Shown here piece by piece: positions 5,781-8,572 of a stretch of 8,572 nucleotides of DNA; within the stretch, counting starts at the first letter, position 1, and each line of letters starts with the position of its first letter. Origin of the DNA: Caryophanales bacterium UBA1709 (GTDB lineage: Bacteria > Bacillota_I > Bacilli_A > RFN20 > UBA1709); the NCBI GenBank assembly GCA_002317215.1, contig DCJD01000017.1, positions 50,885-59,456 on the forward strand, read 5' to 3'. The translations under genes were made by a program, and so were the position numbers. The notes under the pieces are model-generated. The model worked only from the letters and a program-made list of their open reading frames with translations, did no database searches and was not told the DNA's origin.

Positions 5781-7283
5781 TTAGTCTTTTTCCCATCCTT
5801 TGCACATCTCAACAGCTTTATGCCATTTATGTACTAACTTATTTCTGCTTTCTTTATCCATTAAAGGATTAAATTCGTTATCATATTGCCAAGTATTTTT
5901 AATCTCTTCAATATCTTTCCAAGTTCCCTTATATAAACCAGCAAGATAAGCAGCACCTAAAGCTGTAGTTTCCATTATCTTGCTTCTTTTTACTTTGGCT
6001 TCAATCATATCAGATTGGAACTGCATTAAGAAATCATTTCTACTAGCTCCTCCATCAACCTTTAATTCTTTTACATCAATTCCACTATCTTTCTTCATAG
6101 CTTCCATTAAATCTAAAGATTGATAACAAATAGCTTCTAATGCGGCTCTTACAATATGTTTTCTTTTAGTACCTCTTGTTAATCCAAATATTGTTCCTCT
6201 AGCATACATATCCCAATGAGGAGCACCTAAACCAGTAAATGCTGGAACAAAGAATACTCCATCGTTATCTCCAGCTCTTTGAGCAAAATATTCACTATCA
6301 CTAGCTTCGGTTATAAATCTCATTTGATCTCTTAACCATTGAACAACAGCTCCGCCAATAAATACTGAACCTTCTAATGCATATTGGATTGATTTGTCAC
6401 TAGTAGCAGCAATTGTGGTAACAAGTCCATTTTTGCTAGTTATAAATTCTTTACCAACATTCATAAGTAAGAAGCATCCCGTTCCATAAGTATTCTTAAC
6501 ATCTCCTGGATTAAAACATGCTTGTCCAAATAAGGAAGATTGTTGATCTCCCGCTACTCCACAAATAGGAATTTGTTCGCCAAAGATTTCACAATATCCA
6601 TAATCATCACTACTAAACTTAACTTCTGGTAGCATACACATTGGTATATCGAAATAATCACATAACTTCTTATCCCAACACAAATTCTTATTATTATAAA
6701 TCATTGTTCTACTTGCGTTAGTATAATCTGTTGCATGAACCTTACCATTAGTTAATTTCCATATTAACCAAGTATCTACAGTTCCAAATAAAAGTTCACC
6801 GTCATTTGCTCTTTCTCTTGCTCCTTCAACATTATCTAAAATCCATTTAATTTTAGAAGCGCAGAAATAAGCATCTGGTACTAGACCAGTATTTTCTCTA
6901 ATATAATTTTCTAATCCATCTTTAATTACTTGTTCAATAATTGGAGCAGTTCTTCTACATTGCCAAACAATTGCATTATAAATTGGCTTGCCAGTCTTCT
7001 TATCCCAAATTATTGTCGTCTCTCTTTGATTGGTAATTCCGATTGCATCAATATGGTATGGTCTAATTCCACTTTGTGCAATTGCTTCATTTAATACTGC
7101 ATATTGAGTACCAAATATTTCCATTGGATCATGTTCAACCCAACCTGGTTTTGGATAGATTTGTTTATACTCTTGTTGTGCTACTTGTACTACATTAGAA
7201 TTATTATCAAAAATAACACATCTAGAAGATGTTGTTCCTTGATCTAAGGCAACAACATATCTTCTTTTTTTAACTTCTGCCAT
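5781..7283 (-). CDS. glpK: Glycerol kinase
   Basis: A full-length 500-residue FGGY-family kinase that phosphorylates glycerol with ATP to sn-glycerol-3-phosphate in the cytoplasm. Signatures: ALDQGTTSSRCVIFD at 12-26 (phosphate-binding loop), ITNQRET at 83-89 with R87/E88, PDAYFCASK at 136-144 with Y139, GVAGDQQSSLFGQ at 242-254 with catalytic D246, NTYGTGCF at 264-271, FTGLGAPHWD at 349-358 and KVDGGASRND at 408-417. Glycerol-contacting residues Arg, Glu, Tyr and Asp are all present. At position 232, where Gram-positive kinases carry the His phosphorylated by HPr (YHFYG), this protein has Glu (CEIFG). The E. coli GGKGGTR loop for fructose-1,6-bisphosphate is also absent. It has 12 cysteines, many for a glycerol kinase. 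The SD AGGAGG lies 10 bases before the ATG. First gene of the operon. Confidence 0.97.
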   Translation of the reverse strand: MAEVKKRRYVVALDQGTTSSRCVIFDNNSNVVQVAQQEYKQIYPKPGWVEHDPMEIFGTQYAVLNEAIAQSGIRPYHIDAIGITNQRETTIIWDKKTGKPIYNAIVWQCRRTAPIIEQVIKDGLENYIRENTGLVPDAYFCASKIKWILDNVEGARERANDGELLFGTVDTWLIWKLTNGKVHATDYTNASRTMIYNNKNLCWDKKLCDYFDIPMCMLPEVKFSSDDYGYCEIFGEQIPICGVAGDQQSSLFGQACFNPGDVKNTYGTGCFLLMNVGKEFITSKNGLVTTIAATSDKSIQYALEGSVFIGGAVVQWLRDQMRFITEASDSEYFAQRAGDNDGVFFVPAFTGLGAPHWDMYARGTIFGLTRGTKRKHIVRAALEAICYQSLDLMEAMKKDSGIDVKELKVDGGASRNDFLMQFQSDMIEAKVKRSKIMETTALGAAYLAGLYKGTWKDIEEIKNTWQYDNEFNPLMDKESRNKLVHKWHKAVEMCKGWEKD

Positions 7284-7316
7284 TATATTATTTCCTCCTA
7301 TTATTCATTCACTTTA

Positions 7317-7322
7317 ATTATA
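7317..7322 (-). promoter_or_regulatory. Candidate -10 box of the glp operon promoter
   Basis: The minus strand reads TATAAT, 33 bases before the glpK ATG, giving a leader of about 25-28 bases that holds the AGGAGG. The hexamer 17 bases upstream (TTTATT, 7345-7340) is a weak -35 and lies within the U-tract of the preceding terminator. No cre-like operator and no leader hairpin were seen between this box and glpK. Confidence 0.5.
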
Positions 7323-7334
7323 GTTTTTAGAAGA

Positions 7335-7368
7335 TAAAAAATAAAGAGGTATAAATACCTCATTATTT
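7335..7368 (-). terminator. Intrinsic terminator of the acyltransferase gene
   Basis: The core stem GAGGTA / TACCTC (7346-7361) is extended by six A-T pairs beyond one mismatch (7363-7368 with 7339-7344). On the minus strand the core is followed by TTTATTTTTTAT. It begins immediately after the acyltransferase stop codon. It separates that gene from the glp operon, although read-through cannot be excluded. Confidence 0.75.
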
Positions 7369-8181
7369 TTATTTTGAATTATCTATTGCATTTTGCATTA
7401 ATTGATATACTTCAGATGAGATTTGGAAAGTATCCTTATCTTTGAATTCATCATATTTATAAACTTTAAGTACATTGAAATAAACTGTTGTTTTATGCCA
7501 AGGGAAATTATATTTACATTTATCAACATCTTTAAGATGGATAACTACCATATCTCTTTCACTTCTTAATGGAATCTTAAATACTCCTTCATGGAAAGGA
7601 AGAAGTTTACTAGTATCACCTTTATTTCTTGTTCCTTCAGGTGCTAAACCAATACTAAATTTATCTTGTTTAATATAATTAGCAGCTTTAACTGTCATCA
7701 TAGCATTGTATTTTAAATCATTTCTTCTAAAGGCTAGATTACAATCTCTATGCATATATTTACCAGCAATAGGAATCTTATAATTTTCTGGTTTTGAAAT
7801 ATGAATAATTGGTTCATTTTTTAAAACTTGATTGATAATCATTGGATCATAATATGAAGTATGATTGAAAACTATCAAATAGCGATGATCAGTAGGGATT
7901 TTCTCTAATCCATTAACAACAATCTTACATCTTCCAGCTTCAATTAAAGCTTTTTGAACCGTCATAAAAGTCCAATGGAAATATTTGTTCCAAGTTTTAT
8001 ATTCTTTATCAAAACTAATAAATAAAGATGTAATGTAAAGAATAACTAGTGCTAATATATGTAAACTAATAAAACAAACAAAAGGAATCCATATTAATTT
8101 GATGCTTGTATAAAACTTAAATAAACACGATATTAATATCGATAATAATCCTATAACTAAATTAACAATTTTATTTACCAT
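7369..8181 (-). CDS. PlsC-like 1-acyl-sn-glycerol-3-phosphate acyltransferase
   Basis: A 270-residue membrane-bound acyltransferase of the PlsC/LPLAT family. The catalytic HX4D box is NHTSYYD with H107 and D112, and the glycerol-phosphate-binding motif is PEGTRNKG with E182 to R185. The IPIAGKYMHR at 136-145 and FHEGVFKIPL at 196-205 fit the remaining family blocks. Two hydrophobic N-terminal segments (about 5-22 and 28-56) anchor it, so the catalytic domain faces the cytoplasmic side. It probably makes phosphatidic acid from lysophosphatidic acid. The acyl donor is not evident. The SD AGGA lies 7 bases before the ATG. It starts 34 bases after the YitT-like gene and is probably transcribed with it, then ends at its own terminator before glpK. 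Family assignment is strong. The precise lysophospholipid substrate is inferred. Confidence 0.88.
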   Translation of the reverse strand: MVNKIVNLVIGLLSILISCLFKFYTSIKLIWIPFVCFISLHILALVILYITSLFISFDKEYKTWNKYFHWTFMTVQKALIEAGRCKIVVNGLEKIPTDHRYLIVFNHTSYYDPMIINQVLKNEPIIHISKPENYKIPIAGKYMHRDCNLAFRRNDLKYNAMMTVKAANYIKQDKFSIGLAPEGTRNKGDTSKLLPFHEGVFKIPLRSERDMVVIHLKDVDKCKYNFPWHKTTVYFNVLKVYKYDEFKDKDTFQISSEVYQLMQNAIDNSK

Positions 8182-8194
8182 ATTTCTATCCTCG

Positions 8195-8216
8195 AGATTT
8201 ATTATACAATAAATCT
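8195..8216 (-). repeat. Inverted repeat between the YitT-like gene and the acyltransferase
   Basis: A perfect 9-base-pair repeat AGATTTATT / AATAAATCT encloses a 4-base loop. It overlaps the last base of the yitT-like stop codon. No U-tract follows on the minus strand, so it is not a typical terminator. A TATAAT (8206-8201) within it could serve as a -10 box for the acyltransferase, with a poor -35. It may instead be an mRNA-stabilising or processing hairpin. Confidence 0.45.
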
Positions 8217-8572
8217 TAATTATCTTTAACTATTTCGCTAACTTCACTAATTGAGATAAATGATTTCTCATCAATATCTAATATAATTCTTTTTAATTTA
8301 TTAATTTGGAAATGATTGATAATAAAATAGATAATTGCTTTTTCATTTTTACTATATCCACCTTTAGCATTAACAACAGTTCCACTACTTTCAAAGTTTT
8401 CAGACAATGCTTTTGTAACTAAATCTGGTTTTGTAGTAATAATCATCGCACACTTACTTTTATCAATACCTTCCACAACAAAATCAACTGTTTTGGAACC
8501 TATAAAATAAGTAAGAACAGAATAAAGAGGTAATATCCAACTATGCAATAAAAAACCACAAGTTATATATAA
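8216..8572 (-). CDS. YitT-family membrane protein, C-terminal part (runs off the right edge)
   Basis: The frame is open to the window end without a stop, so 118 codons of a longer gene are seen. The TTG at 8548 is internal rather than a start, since upstream codons continue the same hydrophobic segment (LYITCGFLL). The fragment begins with the last membrane helix, LPLYSVLTYFIGSKTVDFVVEG, followed by a soluble domain matching DUF2179, with KCAMIITTKPDLV, VVNAKGGYSKNEKAIIYFII and a C-terminal FISISEVSEIV. This is the usual end of YitT/DUF161 proteins of Bacillota (about 280 residues, five or six membrane helices, function not established). It lies 34 bases upstream of the acyltransferase in the same direction. 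Confidence 0.85.
   Translation of the reverse strand, partial: LYITCGFLLHSWILPLYSVLTYFIGSKTVDFVVEGIDKSKCAMIITTKPDLVTKALSENFESSGTVVNAKGGYSKNEKAIIYFIINHFQINKLKRIILDIDEKSFISISEVSEIVKDN

Noticed and set aside
5780..5812. Start of the GlpA-like protein at 5812, overlapping glpK
   Set aside because: It would put 11 extra residues before the Rossmann strand and has no SD. The ATG at 5779 sits one base after the glpK stop.
8195..8216. Intrinsic terminator after the YitT-like gene
   Set aside because: The hairpin has only A-T-rich pairs with no U-tract on the minus strand and is followed directly by the acyltransferase SD.
8216..8548. A complete 110-codon gene starting at TTG 8548
   Set aside because: The frame stays open to the window edge and the upstream residues continue the membrane helix expected of YitT, so it is a truncated view of a longer gene.

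Overview
The window is about 70% A+T. Shine-Dalgarno sites are mostly AGGAGG-like, stop codons are mainly TAA/TAG with one TGA, and the gene set is low-GC Gram-positive: a YitT protein, a glpK-oxidoreductase-DUF1667 operon, paired short ChrA genes and ssrA. It looks like chromosomal DNA of a fermentative, probably anaerobic Bacillota, for example an Erysipelotrichia-like or Mollicutes-related gut lineage, or a clostridial one. TGA appears to act as a stop (end of the first chrA gene), so the Mycoplasma code is not indicated, although one TGA stop is thin evidence.

Layout, left to right. (1) 1-368, minus strand: the 5' end of a lipoprotein gene that runs off the left edge, preceded by a small unidentified gene of about 62 codons and almost touching it. 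(2) 421-902, minus strand: a complete tmRNA gene (ssrA) with promoter, four readable pseudoknots, a tag reading frame and a strong intrinsic terminator. (3) 924-2041, plus strand: two overlapping short ChrA-family transporter genes, divergent from ssrA, ending at a terminator shared with the convergent operon. (4) 2071-7322, minus strand: a five-gene operon in the order glpK, a GlpA-like FAD dehydrogenase with a C-terminal Cys4 BFD-like domain, an FAD/NAD(P) oxidoreductase, a DUF1667 Cys4 protein, and an MgtC/SapB membrane protein. Gaps between genes are 1 or 2 bases, or a few bases with the SD overlapping the previous stop. (5) 7335-8572, minus strand: a PlsC-like acyltransferase with its own terminator, preceded by the C-terminal part of a YitT-family gene that runs off the right edge.

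How the parts may fit together: GlpK would make glycerol-3-phosphate. The two flavoproteins and DUF1667 together carry two FAD sites, a dinucleotide site and two separate four-cysteine sites, so they look like one multi-subunit dehydrogenase that passes electrons from glycerol-3-phosphate to a dinucleotide or another carrier, rather than a peroxide-forming GlpO oxidase. The acyltransferase upstream belongs to the other fate of glycerol-3-phosphate, phospholipid synthesis, but sits in a separate transcription unit. No glycerol facilitator and no glp regulator (GlpP, GlpR) is present in the window.

The points most worth a second look are the composition of the glp electron-transfer module, the Glu at the position of the HPr-phosphorylated His of Gram-positive glycerol kinases, the MgtC gene at the end of the glp operon, a chrA transcript that looks leaderless, and the SFAA-ending tmRNA tag. 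Everything here belongs to known families. I did not find a clear new system.
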